DNA from: Salinivenus iranica | Lineage (GTDB): Bacteria > Bacteroidota > Rhodothermia > Rhodothermales > Salinibacteraceae | Length of the DNA: 64,000 nucleotides | Direction: 5' to 3' | Assembly (NCBI GenBank): GCA_002894665.1 | Contig: NCRB01000002.1 | Coordinates: 48,911 to 112,910 of the forward strand | In this document: piece after piece, positions 22,175 through 31,527 of the stretch | Layout of the letters: each line of letters opens with the position of its first letter | How positions within the stretch are numbered: the first letter of the stretch is position 1 | Translations under genes and position numbers: made by a program | Notes under the pieces: model-generated | Told to the model about the DNA's origin: nothing | The model's database searches: none | What the model saw: only the letters and a program-made list of their open reading frames with translations

Positions 22175-22834
22175 CTACACCTCAAGGTACCGAACGAACT
22201 CTTCCACCAACTCCTCCAGCTCCTCTTCCTCTTCGCCGAAGGAGGCCACGACGTGGTAGCCGTTGTGCTCCAGGACGTGGCGGATGCGGGCCGTGTCCTT
22301 CACGTTGAGTTTGAGGGTGACGCGGATCTTGTCGGTGGACTGCTCGGGCGACTCGGAGGCCACGGCGAGCACCTTGCCGTCGTTCTGCTCAATCAGGTGG
22401 ATGAGCTGGGCCAGGGCGTAGTCGCGGGCATCTACCTCCAGCGCCACGATGGCCCCGGCCTGCTGCGTGGACAGCATCTGGGCAAACTTGTCGAAGATGT
22501 CGTGCCGCCGGATCAGGCCCAGGTAGCGCCCCTTGGGCGTTGCCACCGGCACCACGCTCAGGTCGTGCTGCACCATGGTGCGGGCCGCGTTGAAGATGTG
22601 CTCCTCGGGGGCCACGTGCATGGGCCGGACGGCCACCAGGTCGCCCACCGTCGTATCCGGGCCGTCGGCCTCCATCAGTCGCGTTTCGGACACGAGCCCG
22701 GCCAGGGTGCCGTCCTCCGTAACCACCGGGAGGTGCCCCACGTGGTGCTCCATGAGCAGGCCCAGGGCATCCTCAACCGTATCGTCCGCCTGGAGGGCGG
22801 GGGTCGCGGCGTGGATGGCGTCGCGAGCGTTCAT
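22175..22834 (-). CDS. CBS-pair protein with C-terminal ACT-like domain (AcuB type)
   Basis: 219 residues from MNARDAIHAATPALQADDTV. Two CBS motifs occupy about 1-135 (VEDALGLLMEHHVGHLPVVTEDGTLAGLVS and NAARTMVQHDLSVVPVATPKGRYLGLIRRHDIF). The region VALEVDARDYALAQLIHLIEQNDGKVLAV to about 205 resembles an ACT-type fold. The end is acidic (EEEEELEELVEEF). Such proteins sense adenine nucleotides and adjust a partner; the partner is unknown. Confidence 0.78.
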   Translation of the reverse strand: MNARDAIHAATPALQADDTVEDALGLLMEHHVGHLPVVTEDGTLAGLVSETRLMEADGPDTTVGDLVAVRPMHVAPEEHIFNAARTMVQHDLSVVPVATPKGRYLGLIRRHDIFDKFAQMLSTQQAGAIVALEVDARDYALAQLIHLIEQNDGKVLAVASESPEQSTDKIRVTLKLNVKDTARIRHVLEHNGYHVVASFGEEEEELEELVEEFVRYLEV

Positions 22835-22980
22835 AACAGTAGGGGGGTTGGCGTCAGAAGGACGCGGTGGGTGCCGGCGCACGAGGCGTGCCCGGCCTGT
22901 CTTCCTTCGTGCAAGGGCTGTGCCGCCCTCAGCGGAGCTGACAGATTCGCAGCCCGCGCGGCCCCAACGTGGCGGAGGCG

Positions 22981-24348
22981 TTACGATTCCCGAACCGGCA
23001 CCTCGTCGTCCACGACGGGGCGCAGCTCCGCAAAGGCCTCAAGGGTTTTTCGGAGCCGGGCGTCGTTTCGGGGAGCCGCCCGGAATCGCATGCGTGCCAC
23101 GGCTTGCGGGGTCTTTCCCGTTTCGTTCTTGCCGTATTCCCCATTCTCGGCGTACATGTAGTCTTCGCTCACCACGTCTGCCAGCCGGTGAATCTTGGCA
23201 ATCGCCTCGGGCTCCGATACCGGCACGTAGGTAACCCGCTCCACGTAGTCTTTCTCGATCAGGGCGAGCAGATCTTTCTTCAGCTGCTCCAGCCCAATGC
23301 CTCGGAGCGCCGAGATGAAGGAGGCTTCCGGGTACTCGTCGCGGAGGGCGCGGAGGAGCCCCCGATCCTCCAGGGCGTCTATTTTGTTGAACACCAGCAG
23401 GGTCGGCTTGTCCCCCGACTCCAGCTCTTTCAGGGTGCGCCCTACGACCTCCGTCTGTTCGCGGAAGTTCGGGTGGGTAACGTCCACCACGTGCACCAGC
23501 ACGTCGCTCGCGCGCACCTCATCGAGGGTGCTCTTGAAGCTCTCAATGAGGCGGTGCGGCAGCTTCCGGATAAACCCGACCGTGTCGGACATCAGCACCT
23601 CCTTGTTGTCGTCGAGCTCCACGGTGCGAGTCGTGGCGTCGAGCGTCGCAAAGAGGCGGTCCTCAGCAAGCAGTTCCTCGTCGGCCAGGGCGTTGAGAAG
23701 AGTCGATTTGCCCGCGTTCGTATACCCGACGAGCGAGACCGTCGTGTACGCCTCCCGCCCCTTCCGCTGCGTCTGGCGCTGCTGGTCGATCTTCTCCAGC
23801 TCGTCGCGCAGCTTGGCCATGCGCTTGTCGATGATGCGCCGGTCCATCTCAATCTGCTTCTCGCCCGGGCCCTTGGTGCCAATTCCTCCTTCCTGCCGGG
23901 AGAGGTGCGTCCAGCGGCGGGTGAGGCGGGAGCGGAGATAGTCGAGCTGAGCAAGTTCGACCTGCGTCTTGGCGGCGCGGGTCTGCGCCCGGCTCGCGAA
24001 GATGTCGAGGATGAGGCCGGTCCGGTCGAGCAGCTTGCAGTCAATCTCCTGCTCGATATTTTTGACCTGCACCGGGCTCAGCTCGTCGTCGAAAATGACG
24101 AGGTCCGTGTCCTTCTCTTTGGTGAGGCGCGCCAGCTCGTTCACCTTGCCCGAGCCGATAAAGGTCGCGGGGTCCGGGCTGTTGAGCGACTGCGTGAGGC
24201 GGTCCGTCACCTCGGCGCCGGCGGTGCGGGCCAGGTGCTCCAGTTCGTTGAGATGATCGCGCACCTCAAAGCGGGACTGCTGGGGCGTAATGACCCCGAC
24301 GATGATGGCGGTTTCCGCCCCTTTCGTTTTCTCTTCCGGTGTAAACAA
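22981..24348 (-). CDS. hflX: Ribosome-associated GTPase HflX
   Basis: 455 residues. The N-terminal HflX domain has FIGSGKVNEL, VIFDDELSPVQ and LDRTGLILDIFASRA; a coiled segment then includes GGIGTKGPGEKQIE. The G domain reads VGYTNAGKST (G1), SDTVGFIRKLP (G3) and FNKID (G4). HflX splits stalled ribosomes during stress. The C-terminal extension from about 380 is typical. Two adjacent hairpins precede the start. Confidence 0.93.
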   Translation of the reverse strand: MFTPEEKTKGAETAIIVGVITPQQSRFEVRDHLNELEHLARTAGAEVTDRLTQSLNSPDPATFIGSGKVNELARLTKEKDTDLVIFDDELSPVQVKNIEQEIDCKLLDRTGLILDIFASRAQTRAAKTQVELAQLDYLRSRLTRRWTHLSRQEGGIGTKGPGEKQIEMDRRIIDKRMAKLRDELEKIDQQRQTQRKGREAYTTVSLVGYTNAGKSTLLNALADEELLAEDRLFATLDATTRTVELDDNKEVLMSDTVGFIRKLPHRLIESFKSTLDEVRASDVLVHVVDVTHPNFREQTEVVGRTLKELESGDKPTLLVFNKIDALEDRGLLRALRDEYPEASFISALRGIGLEQLKKDLLALIEKDYVERVTYVPVSEPEAIAKIHRLADVVSEDYMYAENGEYGKNETGKTPQAVARMRFRAAPRNDARLRKTLEAFAELRPVVDDEVPVRES

Positions 24349-24383
24349 CGACGGCTCAGGCGTTTGGCAGAAGGATGGCGAGC

Positions 24384-24404
24384 GAATCGAGGGCCTCTCG
24401 ATTC
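24384..24404. promoter_or_regulatory. Hairpin 1 upstream of hflX
   Basis: GAATCGAG-GGCCT-CTCGATTC: perfect 8-bp arms and a 5-base loop, ending 36 bases before the hflX start. Confidence 0.5.
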
Positions 24405-24405
24405 A

Positions 24406-24443
24406 ATCAAACTGCATGGAATATACCTATTCCACGGTTTGAT
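24406..24443. promoter_or_regulatory. Hairpin 2 upstream of hflX
   Basis: Outer arms ATCAAAC (24406-24412) and GTTTGAT (24437-24443), inner arms TGGAATA (24417-24423) and TATTCCA (24428-24434), loop TACC, with a small internal bulge. It is AT-rich against the GC-rich surroundings. Confidence 0.55.
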
Positions 24444-24494
24444 GTTGCACGTATGCCCCATGTCTCTCGGCGAGGCCGATCCGGGGCAGTCGAT

Positions 24495-25091
24495 CTACGA
24501 CCGATCGGAGCCGTCGGGGCGATCGACGGGGGTGTCGTGCGTCCCGACAGTGGCCTCGCGGAAGCGGGCGTCGAGTTTGCGACGCACGAGATCGCGAACG
24601 GCCTCGGCGTGGGCACGGGGGACCGGTAGGTCGAGGCGCTGGGGCCGGTCGTCGGCGCCGCGATAGACGAAAATGAAGTGCGGCTGTTCGTTGCGCGTGG
24701 TGACCACGTAGTCGACGACGGCCCGCCACGGCACGGCCCGGTGCAGACGCGTCACGTCCGGGACGAGGCCGTGCTCAGTCAGGAGGACGCTCTGCGCGAG
24801 CCACGTGGCGACAAACCAGAACAGGCCGCCGGCCGGATAGCCGAGCAGGACGGCCGTGGGGACGGCACGGCCCTGAACGACGGCGTAGCCGAGGCCCCCC
24901 GCCACCACGAGGAGGAAGAAAGAAGGACCCAGGGGGAGGCGAGTCAGCGGACCGGTGCGCCAGACGACGAGGGGCTCTCGAATGCGGAGGCGGCTCATGA
25001 CGGCCACCAGCATCGCCACGGAGGTAACCCCGACGAACGCCGCAAGGGCAATCCAGTGCAGCGCCCAAAAAAGAGTGGCAACCGACGGCAT
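24495..25091 (-). CDS. Membrane protein with PH-like C-terminal half, unknown function
   Basis: 198 residues from MPSVATLFWALHWIALAAFVG; an ATG nine codons upstream is also possible. Membrane segments lie at about 8-32, 52-70 and 76-98. The soluble C-terminal half (AVVDYVVTTRNEQPHFIFVYRGADDRPQRLDLPVP) resembles membrane-anchored PH-type domains, but this is only an impression. It follows the BatA-like gene on the same strand. Confidence 0.6.
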   Translation of the reverse strand: MPSVATLFWALHWIALAAFVGVTSVAMLVAVMSRLRIREPLVVWRTGPLTRLPLGPSFFLLVVAGGLGYAVVQGRAVPTAVLLGYPAGGLFWFVATWLAQSVLLTEHGLVPDVTRLHRAVPWRAVVDYVVTTRNEQPHFIFVYRGADDRPQRLDLPVPRAHAEAVRDLVRRKLDARFREATVGTHDTPVDRPDGSDRS

Positions 25092-25129
25092 AACCGCTCC
25101 CTGCAAGGGATCATTCACGAGCTGCAGGC

Positions 25130-25149
25130 CCGGGCCGTTGCGGGCCCGG
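25130..25149 (-). terminator. GC-rich hairpin after the BatA-like gene
   Basis: CCGGGCC-GTTGCG-GGCCCGG, 44 bases past the stop at 25193. There is no T run, so it is a weak terminator candidate. Confidence 0.3.
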
Positions 25150-25192
25150 ACGGATCAGGAAGACGCCGACCCCGGCCCCCTTCGCTCCCCAC

Positions 25193-27322
25193 TCACGCAG
25201 TCGCCGTTTCCGGCGTCCACAGACGGCTCACGAGCATCTCACTGACCAGAAAAACCAACGCCAGGAGAAGAAAGACGTTCCAGATTTCGGTGCCGGCCTC
25301 CCGGGTGTGAATCGTCTCAGCGACGTCGTCCGTCCCCGTCCCGCGCACCACCTCGACCGGCGTTCGGAGCATCGAGTGCAGGTGGGCCGCGGCGCTGTCG
25401 GGCGGCGCCGTGCGCAGGTCGGACTCGGCCGGGTGTACGTTTACGGCGAGCCGCTGCACGAGGCGGTCGGCCGTGCTGACATCGTAGACGCCCGGCACGC
25501 GCACGTCCGACCCGACCTGTAGGAGCGTGGCGCCGAACAGGGTGCGCTGGTCCGGGGCGATTTCGGTCTCCTCGGGCCCCACCAGGCGAAGCGATGCGTC
25601 GGGCGAGACGCCGGCGACGCGCACCTCCGCCGGGCGCCCCGCCACCAGCTGCGCCCCCGTGGTCGAGGCGCCGGCGGACAAATAGTACACCGAACGGTAA
25701 AGCAGGGGAACGAAAAGGCCCCGCGTGGGCAGATCGCTCCACTCAAGGCTCGGGGCCACCGCCGACACGAGCAGGGCGCCGCGCCCATGTCGGGCCTCGT
25801 ACAGGAAGGGCGTCTCAGTAGACAGCTCGATGAGCGTCTGCCCCTTCGAACCAGACGGACGCAGTCGCAGGGCGCGGTAGATGTCGGGGTCCTCCACCGT
25901 AGCCTCGTCGTCCGCGCTCGCCCGGTCGAAGACCCCCTCAAAGAGCGGATGCTCCAGGTCCACCTGAGAAAACGACGCAATCGCCTGCTCACCGGACAGT
26001 GTCCCGTCGGCCCCCTCAATCCTGCCCGCCCCCAGCGCGTCGAGGAGCGGATTGTACTCGGAGGGCGCGGCCTGTGCACTGGGAAAAAGGAAGACGCCTC
26101 CCCCCCGATCCACGTACCGGGCCAGCGCCTCCACGGTCCCCCCCGACAGCGACCGCGGCCCCACCAGGAGCACGGCGTCGTACTGCCCCAGCTCGGCGGC
26201 CGCCAGGGCGCCCTCCTCAATCGTCGTGGGCCGGAACGCTATGCGCTCCTCGATCATCTCCGACGAGAGGGCGAGGTCGACGTAGCGGGGGTCCTGTCCC
26301 TGTCCGCGCACCACCAGCACGCGCCGCTCCTCCGGCACATTGAGCGTAAAGTGGTGGCGATCGTCGGCCGGGAAGCCGTCGCCCTCCGTCTCTACCACCC
26401 CCCGCAGCCAGCCTCGCTCCTGCGGCGTCACCGTGAACGAGACCGTCGTCTCGACGCCCGGCTCCAGCGTGGTCGTGGCCTGCCCCACACGCTCCCCCTC
26501 CAGGTACACGCTGGCGACGTAGTTCGGCAACGGGTCCGCCCCGTAGTTGACCAGCGTGGCCTCAACGGTCACGGGCTGGCCGGCCTCCACCACGCGCCCC
26601 GGCACCGTCACGTCCCGCACGCCGACATTCGGGGGCCTCCGGGAGTCTACAGGCAGAAGCCGCACCTGCACGCCCTCCGGCACCTGGGCCGCCACCGAAT
26701 CCCCGAGCGTGCTCCGCTGCAGGTCGCCGATTGCGTAGACCACCTTCCGCGGGGTCGAGGCCTCCGCCACCGCCTCCGCCGCCTCCACCACGCGACGGGC
26801 GAGGGATGCCGCGCCGGCCCGCGGCTCCAGTTCCCCAACCGCGGCCCGCGCCAGGCCCGTGGAGGGACTGAGGGTGGGGCGGTCGGCGCGCACCGGGGAC
26901 GGCGCCGTCGACCACACGCCCACCTCGTCTTCGTCGTCCACCGTCGCCAGCACGCCCTTCGCCTGCGCTCGCGCCGCATCGAGGGCCGTACCTCCGTCCG
27001 CCCCGTCCCTCCCCATCGACAGCGAGTTGTCCACCACCACGCCGTGGGCCGTGGGCACCGACGCGCCGACGCCGGCCAGGTTGCCCGTCAGGGTCGGTTG
27101 CGCAAAGGCCATCACGAGACACGCAATCGCCAGCACCCGCAGGAGCAGGAGCAGCCACTCCTTGATCCGCACGCGCTGCACCGCCGTCTCCTGAAGCTCC
27201 TTCACGAACGCCAGCGAACTGAACTCCACCGTCCGCGGCTGCCGCAAGTTAAAGAAGTGGAGGACGAGCGGCACGGCCACCGCCGCCATCGCCAGAAGCG
27301 CAAATGGGTTGAGGAACGACAC
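25193..27322 (-). CDS. BatA-like membrane protein with von Willebrand A region
   Basis: 709 residues. The N-terminus (MSFLNPFALLAMAAVAVPLVLHFFNLR) is the BatA/aerotolerance membrane domain, with a second helix at about 58-76. VVVDNSLSMG is the MIDAS DxSxS start of a vWA-like domain (about 95-230). A beta-sandwich stretch with PGRVVEAGQPVTVEATLVNYG follows, then a glutamine amidotransferase-like stretch (AVLLVGPRSLSGGTVEALARYVDRGGGVFLFP). One helix near the C-terminus anchors it. Bacteroidota members occur near MoxR/Bat genes; none is visible here. Precise role unknown. Confidence 0.8.
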   Translation of the reverse strand: MSFLNPFALLAMAAVAVPLVLHFFNLRQPRTVEFSSLAFVKELQETAVQRVRIKEWLLLLLRVLAIACLVMAFAQPTLTGNLAGVGASVPTAHGVVVDNSLSMGRDGADGGTALDAARAQAKGVLATVDDEDEVGVWSTAPSPVRADRPTLSPSTGLARAAVGELEPRAGAASLARRVVEAAEAVAEASTPRKVVYAIGDLQRSTLGDSVAAQVPEGVQVRLLPVDSRRPPNVGVRDVTVPGRVVEAGQPVTVEATLVNYGADPLPNYVASVYLEGERVGQATTTLEPGVETTVSFTVTPQERGWLRGVVETEGDGFPADDRHHFTLNVPEERRVLVVRGQGQDPRYVDLALSSEMIEERIAFRPTTIEEGALAAAELGQYDAVLLVGPRSLSGGTVEALARYVDRGGGVFLFPSAQAAPSEYNPLLDALGAGRIEGADGTLSGEQAIASFSQVDLEHPLFEGVFDRASADDEATVEDPDIYRALRLRPSGSKGQTLIELSTETPFLYEARHGRGALLVSAVAPSLEWSDLPTRGLFVPLLYRSVYYLSAGASTTGAQLVAGRPAEVRVAGVSPDASLRLVGPEETEIAPDQRTLFGATLLQVGSDVRVPGVYDVSTADRLVQRLAVNVHPAESDLRTAPPDSAAAHLHSMLRTPVEVVRGTGTDDVAETIHTREAGTEIWNVFLLLALVFLVSEMLVSRLWTPETATA

Positions 27323-27445
27323 AGGAGGCGCGGTGGAGCTCGGAAGGACGAACCGACGCAGGATCGCCTGCTACCGGAGGCCGCGGGACGGCGTTCCACC
27401 GGAGAGGGCGTCAGACCCAGCGGGGGCGACCGTCCCTCCACACCG

Positions 27446-28387
27446 CTACGGGAAAAGCACAGTGTCGATGCCGTGGATCACGCCGTTGTCCACCTCGACG
27501 TTCGCGACCGATACGCTTGCCCCCTCGTCGCTCGGGTTGATCGTCACCGTCCCGGACGCCCCGTCCCGCACGACGGTCACGGCCGCGCCCTCCAGCGTGA
27601 CCACGTCGGTTTCGGAGGTGGGCACGTCTTCGGCGAGGAAGACACTGTCGAGCACGTGGTACTGCAGCACGTCGGCCGCGTTGGACGGCAGCTCGCCGCT
27701 CTCGATTTCCCCGTTCTCGTTGTCGTCGAATGCCTCCAGAAGCGCGCTGTTGGTGGGCGCGAAAACGGTCCGGCTGCCAGTGCGGAGAGGCCCCTCAAGG
27801 TCCGCCTCCTTCACCAGTCGGGCAAAGATGGAAAACTGCGGCGTCAGGGTCGCACGATCCACCGCGTCGGCCAGCAGGCCGTCCACCACATGCACCAGGC
27901 CGTTCGAGGCACTGGCGTCGGCGTTTGTGACCGCGGCCCGGTTGACAGACGTGATGATGTTGTCTTCAGCATTCTCCCCCTCGTCCACCCCGACGACCAG
28001 ATCGCGACCCGCGAGGGGCGTGATCGACTGTCCATCGCTGAGCGACGACGAGGGCTGCGTTCCCTCCACCAGGTGGTGCTGGATCACCTTCTCCGCCACC
28101 CCCGGGTTGAGGGAGGGATCAATCGCCGGGTCGAATGCACTGTTCAACGGCGCAAACAGCGTGCGGCCGTCCGCTTCCAGTGCGCCCGACAGGCCCACCT
28201 CCTGAACGGCTCCGTTGAGCGTACTGAAGCCCTCCACCTGGGCGACGTAGTCTCCAATCGAGGGGTCCACCTGTTCCGCATCGCCGAGGTCCTCGCTATC
28301 GCACCCGACAAGCACGAGGGCAACGGCGAGCAGTCCGAGGACGAAGCGGCTCCAGCGAACACGGGGCGTAGCAATAGCGGTCATCAT
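27446..28387 (-). CDS. Lipoprotein with two fasciclin domains
   Basis: 313 residues from the first of two adjacent Met codons; the frame upstream is probably untranslated. The signal ends in VLVGC, a lipobox. Two FAS1 repeats follow: TLFAPLNSAFDPAID with VIQHHLVEG and ILVVGV-like strands, then TVFAPTNSALLEAFD with VLQYHVLDS and GVIHGIDTVLFP. FAS1 domains mediate adhesion at the cell surface. It lies just after the TonB receptor gene on the same strand. Confidence 0.9.
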   Translation of the reverse strand: MMTAIATPRVRWSRFVLGLLAVALVLVGCDSEDLGDAEQVDPSIGDYVAQVEGFSTLNGAVQEVGLSGALEADGRTLFAPLNSAFDPAIDPSLNPGVAEKVIQHHLVEGTQPSSSLSDGQSITPLAGRDLVVGVDEGENAEDNIITSVNRAAVTNADASASNGLVHVVDGLLADAVDRATLTPQFSIFARLVKEADLEGPLRTGSRTVFAPTNSALLEAFDDNENGEIESGELPSNAADVLQYHVLDSVFLAEDVPTSETDVVTLEGAAVTVVRDGASGTVTINPSDEGASVSVANVEVDNGVIHGIDTVLFP

Positions 28388-28479
28388 GAAATGACGGATC
28401 GTCTCAATGCAAAGTCGAATGGAAACTCCGGAAGGTACCGAGCGGACCGGGCCAGCGCCCCCGACCGCCAATGCACAGA

Positions 28480-31230
28480 CTACAGCGTAATCGTAAGCCG
28501 GCTGTAGACAAACCGGCCGTTGAAGCCGATGGGAGAGGCGCGATTGTAGGGCAGGATGATATCAAACGTCCCCTGCGTGGGCGGGAGGTCCGGGTAATTG
28601 TCGAAGAGGTTGCGCGCCCCAATTGCGAGGCTGACCTGATCGTTGAAGGCCCGATACCCAATTTCCCCCCCAAAGGTGTACTCCGGACTCAGCGTATAGT
28701 CCTGCTCCGGGTCGTTGAACGGCACCAGGATTTCCCCATAGCGCGAGCCATTCAGGCTCAGATCGACAGGTCCCGCCGTGAGCGACGCACTCAGCTTGCT
28801 CGTCGTAGAAGGCGTCTCTTCCGTCAGCTCCTTCTGCGCAACGCGCCCAAAGATCTGCTCATCGAACTCGTCACTAAGCTCCTCCGGATTTCGGGGCCCG
28901 CCCACCACGTCACTCTGCGTCCAGTTAAAGGCCCCGCGAAGCTGAAGCTGCACGCCCTCGGCCAACAGAACCGCGTACTTCGAAGTGATGTCGACGCCCT
29001 GCGTCTCGGTGTCGATGGCGTTTGTGAAGAAACTCGCCGTCTCCGCACCCGTCGCGCTCAGCAGATCCCGGATGTTCTGCTGCGCCTCCGGACTCAGGTT
29101 GTCGCCCACCCCAATGTCTCCCGACAGGATGATGCGGTCGTCGATCTGGATATTGAAGTAATCGGCCGAGATCTGAAACTGGTCGAACGGCTTTAGGATA
29201 ATGCCGCCGCTGAAGTTGACCGACGTTTCCTCTTTCAACTCCTGGACCCCAAATCGCTCGGCAATGGGCCCGGTGGTGCGGAAGATGCCCGTCTCAAAGG
29301 GCACGTTGTCGATGAAGGTGGTCGACACCTTCGAGAAGAACTTCTGGGCCTGATTGGGCGCCCGGAAGCCCGTCTGGGCCGTGCCCCGGAAGGCCACCTG
29401 CTGAACGGGCTCAAAGCGCAGGGCCACCTTTCCGTTGAGGGTGGAGCCGAAGTCGCTGTAATTCTCAAACCGTCCGGCGACGTTCACAAGCAGGGGATCG
29501 AACACGTCGGCCTCCACGTCCACGTAAGTGCCGACATTGGTCCGCGTCTCGTTCACCTCCTGCTCTGGTCGAAAGCCGGGGAAAACCTGCGATCCCTGCG
29601 CGGGCACGCTGCCGTCCTGTGCAATCTCCCACGGCCCGGCGGCCCAGGAGGCCTCTTCGCCGGCATCGATCTCGTAGGTGTCGGCCCGGAAAACCGCGCC
29701 CGCCGCCACATTGAGCGGCGAAGCGAAGCCCACCTCGTAGGTACGGTCAAAATCTGCCTGAAGGTGCGACTCTCGCAGCTTCACCGACCCGGCGTAGAAC
29801 TCGGTCTGATTGTTTTCGAGGACCGGGCCGTAGCTGGCATTGAGCGTATTCGTGATGTTGTATTGGAAGTCATTGCGCCCCGTCTGGGCGTTCACGTCGT
29901 AGTTCCAGTCTCCGACGGCCCCACGGAGTCCCAGCGACACCGAGTAGTCGTTGATCGGGTTCTCGAAGTTCGGCAGGAACCCTTCCGGATAAATCTGCTC
30001 CCAGTTCCGGTCGTCCGACTCCGTGCGGTAGAAGCCCTGCCCCTCTCCCTTGCGGTAGCTGTACCCCCCGAAGGCGTACACCTCGGTCGGTTGCTCGGCG
30101 TCCACGTTGGCAATGGGGTAGGCCCCGTTGACCCACATCAGGTAATTCTCGGACCGCCCATCGCCCCAGTGGAAGCCCGGCTGCTCCACCGTATCGTTTT
30201 TGTCCACGATCTCGAAGAGACCGTCGCCATCCACGTCCGCAATCTCGTCGGCACTGCCCTTGCCGAGGTTGTAGCTGGCGGGCCCCGCCCGATTGGTAGG
30301 CGTGCGAAGGCGGTACTCGCCAAAGAAATTGAGGAAGCCGCCCTCCTCGCCCAGCTCGACGCCAAAGGAGGGCCGGACGCTGTACGTGGTCCCGTCATTC
30401 GAATACGGATCGGTGACGTATCCCCCCAGTCGGGTCTCGATGGTCGGGTCAATCGGTTCCTCCTTCAACCGAACATTGACGACCCCGGCAATGGCATCCG
30501 ATCCGTACTGCGACGAGGCCCCATCGCGGAGCACCTCCATCCGCTCGATGGCGTTGGCCGGAACGGCATTCAGGTCAATGGGACTCGATCCGCCCTGCAC
30601 GCCGCCGCCCAACCGATTGACGAGGGCCGTCTTGTGCCGGCGCTTTCCGTTGACCAACACGAGCGACTGGTCGGGGCTCAGGCCACGCATCGTGAACGAC
30701 CGCAGGGCGTCCATGCCGTCCGACAGGGTGTTCTGGGGAAAGTTGACCGACGGCGAGATCTGCTCGAGAATGCGCCCGGTTTCGAACGCCCCGGCATTTT
30801 CGATTTCGTCGGCCCCGTACACATCGACCGGCACGGCCATGTCCTCCGCCGCTACGTTCCGGGCGCGGGACCCGACGGTGACCGTCACGCCCTCCCCCTG
30901 AAGCGCCTCCCGACGCATCTCGTAGTCCTGTTCGACAGTCGCACCGGCCTCGATGGTGACCTCTTGCTCAATCGTCCGGTATCCCACGAACGAGACCCGA
31001 ACGGTGTACGACCCGGGCGTGATGCCGGTGATCCGGTACGTCCCGTCGGCCCCCACGGACGTGCCGCTCTCGGTGTCAAGGAGCGCAACGTTGGCCCCCG
31101 GCAGCGGCTCGCCCTCCGTGTCGGTAACCGTTCCGGCAAGGGTCCCCGTCTGCTGAGCCGCGGCGGGGCCCGCCGCCAACAACCCAACAAGACTCACGAA
31201 CAGGAGCGATAAGGCGTAGCGTATCGTCAT
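28480..31230 (-). CDS. TonB-dependent outer-membrane receptor
   Basis: 916 residues from MTIRYALSLLFVS, which starts the signal peptide (ending AAAQQ). A carboxypeptidase-regulatory-like domain follows (GTLAGTVTDTEGEPLPGANV to about 105). The plug has RSFTMRGLSPDQSLVLVNGKRRH and IERMEVLRDGASSQYGSDAIAGVVNV, then a beta-barrel to the C-terminus. Such receptors import siderophores, cobalamin or glycans with TonB energy. No SusD partner lies beside it, so a siderophore, vitamin or peptide ligand is more likely than a polysaccharide. Confidence 0.92.
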   Translation of the reverse strand: MTIRYALSLLFVSLVGLLAAGPAAAQQTGTLAGTVTDTEGEPLPGANVALLDTESGTSVGADGTYRITGITPGSYTVRVSFVGYRTIEQEVTIEAGATVEQDYEMRREALQGEGVTVTVGSRARNVAAEDMAVPVDVYGADEIENAGAFETGRILEQISPSVNFPQNTLSDGMDALRSFTMRGLSPDQSLVLVNGKRRHKTALVNRLGGGVQGGSSPIDLNAVPANAIERMEVLRDGASSQYGSDAIAGVVNVRLKEEPIDPTIETRLGGYVTDPYSNDGTTYSVRPSFGVELGEEGGFLNFFGEYRLRTPTNRAGPASYNLGKGSADEIADVDGDGLFEIVDKNDTVEQPGFHWGDGRSENYLMWVNGAYPIANVDAEQPTEVYAFGGYSYRKGEGQGFYRTESDDRNWEQIYPEGFLPNFENPINDYSVSLGLRGAVGDWNYDVNAQTGRNDFQYNITNTLNASYGPVLENNQTEFYAGSVKLRESHLQADFDRTYEVGFASPLNVAAGAVFRADTYEIDAGEEASWAAGPWEIAQDGSVPAQGSQVFPGFRPEQEVNETRTNVGTYVDVEADVFDPLLVNVAGRFENYSDFGSTLNGKVALRFEPVQQVAFRGTAQTGFRAPNQAQKFFSKVSTTFIDNVPFETGIFRTTGPIAERFGVQELKEETSVNFSGGIILKPFDQFQISADYFNIQIDDRIILSGDIGVGDNLSPEAQQNIRDLLSATGAETASFFTNAIDTETQGVDITSKYAVLLAEGVQLQLRGAFNWTQSDVVGGPRNPEELSDEFDEQIFGRVAQKELTEETPSTTSKLSASLTAGPVDLSLNGSRYGEILVPFNDPEQDYTLSPEYTFGGEIGYRAFNDQVSLAIGARNLFDNYPDLPPTQGTFDIILPYNRASPIGFNGRFVYSRLTITL

Positions 31231-31239
31231 CAGAGGCAA

Positions 31240-31527
31240 GAGCGGTTGTGCGTCGAAACAAGTCGAACGAAACAGAAATCACGATCCGGAAGAAATTTCC
31301 CGTGGGAGCCACCCCGCAGGGCCCCACGGTCGATTGGCCCTCTCGGGTCATTGCACGTGGTGAGCGTCGATTTTGTGAAGGTCTAAAGTACAGCCCTTTT
31401 ATGACAATGTGAAGTGGAAATATGTAAATTTATAAAACTGATTGATTTCGGAAGCGATTCCAGGCGCGGAAACCCTCGACTTCGGGGAGCAGTTGCCCCT
31501 TTTCCCCCCACCGGTCCGCCTTCTGCC
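31240..31527. promoter_or_regulatory. AT-rich divergent promoter region
   Basis: The interval between the divergent TonB receptor and GatZ-like genes contains an AT-rich stretch (about 31382-31445, with TAAATTTATAAAAC) that stands out from the GC-rich genome and probably carries the promoters. No operator repeat is evident. Confidence 0.4.
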
